This document shows positions 63,087 to 64,000 of a stretch of 64,000 bases of DNA, one piece after another. Each line of letters starts with the position of its first letter. Position 1 is the first letter of the stretch. Source of the DNA: CAWARU01 sp963784575 (GTDB taxonomy: Bacteria; Pseudomonadota; Gammaproteobacteria; UBA6186; Azoamicaceae). Both the position numbers and the translations under genes were made by a program. The stretch lies in the NCBI GenBank assembly GCA_963784575.1, contig CAWARU010000001.1, positions 1,302,001 to 1,366,000 on the forward strand, in the 5' to 3' direction. The notes beneath the pieces are model-generated. The model had not been told where the DNA came from, did no database searches, and saw only the letters and a program-made list of their open reading frames with translations.

Positions 63087-64000
63087 TTATCTTAAATAGA
63101 CTGTTGCGTCTGGTGAGCGGGTTAAATTGAAGGCCTTGTAGATTTTTCGTGCGGTATTAGTGATGCGACCAGGAACGCGATATAGATCCTTGGTTTGCTT
63201 ATGAACGTAAATAGAGGATTGAATTCCTCTTAACTCATCAATCACTGTCTCTATACTAATTTTTTGTGTCAAATTTAATCGATACTGTAAATGTCGTAAT
63301 ACCGAAAATGTCATATAACAAATAGCAATATGTGCATGAATTCGGTTTGGATTCCAATGATAAATCGGACGCATAGCGAGCGTATGCTTATTGATCCGGA
63401 AGGATTCTTCAATCACCCAGAGCCGAGAATATTGGGCGAGCAATGTCTCAGCCTTTTCATCTTCGATATTAGTAATAATTCCGTGTAGTCCATCCCACAT
63501 CGCATCATGCGCAATCTTATCCTCATCTAATTGAGTGCATGCTTGGGGATCTGTTTTTGTAAATTTTTTGACGCCTTGATTAGTTATTAATTTTTGTGTT
63601 TGGCCCTTTTTACCAATTACTTTTTCAATTTTTTCTAAAACTCGAGTTCTATCAGCCACATCTTTTAATGCTCGCTTCTTTTTATAGCTGACTACTAAGC
63701 GACGATTCTCGTGATTAAATTCACCAATCCACGCAAATTCATCGTTTAAAACAGTAGGATAATAACGAGACTCACTAAGTATTTCGCTTTTAATATTATC
63801 AGGCAAAGTGCGTAATTTTGCTGCAACAATATATTGATACCCTTTTTCTTCCATTAGAGCCATATTTTTTTTAGAGAACATAGCACGGTCACCGACAAAA
63901 CAAACTGATTTAATATTAAATAGAGTATGCCAATGCTCAATCGCTGCAATTAAAGTCCCTACTTCAGCCTTATTACCTTCAAATAATTCATAGCTAATGG
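63087..64000 (-). mobile_element. IS1634-family transposase, 5' end beyond the window
   Basis: The frame runs from the stop at 63087 through 64000 with no in-frame stop, so the start lies off the right edge. Visible residues (~304) match IS1634-type DDE transposases: PISYELFEGNKAEVGTLIAA, SVCFVGDRAMFSKKNMALME with the second catalytic Asp, KGYQYIVAAKLR, YSRLWVIEESFRINKHTLAM with the catalytic Glu and basic partners, and NRIHAHIAICYMTFSVLRHL. It moves the element by cut-and-paste. The catalytic region seen is intact. Terminal repeats cannot be paired because one end is missing. It flanks the abiE operon. Confidence 0.9.

Overview
The window is a low-GC gammaproteobacterial chromosome segment, most likely from an intracellular member of the Legionellales (Coxiellaceae/Legionellaceae/Berkiella-like). 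This rests on ordinary gammaproteobacterial housekeeping genes (ettA, radA, mutH, rdgC, ung, lysA, and uvrA next to a YajR-like transporter and ssb) mixed with many large proteins built from eukaryote-like or solenoid repeats (Sel1, ankyrin, leucine-rich, coiled coil), and on a Pht-like MFS transporter of the kind Legionella uses for phagosomal nutrient uptake. The assignment is an inference; there is no rRNA, tRNA or secretion-system gene here to settle it.

Layout. 1-8.6 kb: accessory block with a Sel1 protein running off the left edge, a coiled-coil protein with a degenerate HicA-like tail, a DUF302 protein, a secreted unknown and an ankyrin protein, separated by palindromic or MITE-like repeats. 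8.8-13.6 kb: quinone oxidoreductase, an isolated type IV pilin, a small lipoprotein, an RMD1/DUF155 membrane protein and ettA. 13.6-18 kb: an ankyrin/HAD-like protein, radA and a secreted Lys/Asp/His-rich protein. 18-24 kb: DNA repair block (probable operon ung, DUF4124 gene, recD2; then mutH) and a glutathione transferase. 24-29 kb: LRR protein behind a Pht-like transporter, and a large Sel1 lipoprotein. 29-32.5 kb: lysA, an Rpn-type nuclease and a zinc-PLC-like secreted protein. 32.5-48.6 kb: the main effector-like island, with a 1490-residue LRR protein, a Bcr/CflA transporter followed 6 nt later by an ankyrin gene (apparently split by a frameshift), a possible cysteine protease, a Sel1 protein, rdgC, an SH3/NlpC-P60 hydrolase and an unknown. 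48.9-56.7 kb: BrnQ, ssb, YajR-like MFS, uvrA and an amino-acid permease. 56.7-60.8 kb: CopG-type and LuxR-type regulators, a 2OG-Fe(II) dioxygenase divergent from an ATP-grasp ligase, and a DUF4156 lipoprotein. 61-64 kb: an AbiE toxin-antitoxin pair under a perfect palindromic operator/promoter, then an IS1634-type transposase running off the right edge.

Themes. Five putative effectors end in a similar short basic-aromatic tail. Two MFS transporters are each followed directly by a repeat-protein gene. Palindromic or MITE-like repeats sit at gene 3' ends, and twice an element terminus supplies the stop codon. Several conserved housekeeping enzymes (MutH, RdgC, LysA, RecD2) carry low-complexity acidic or polar insertions or extensions. 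The best candidates for something new are the shared tail motif, the hairpin just upstream of the protease-like gene, and the AbiE promoter palindrome with a predicted near-leaderless transcript.
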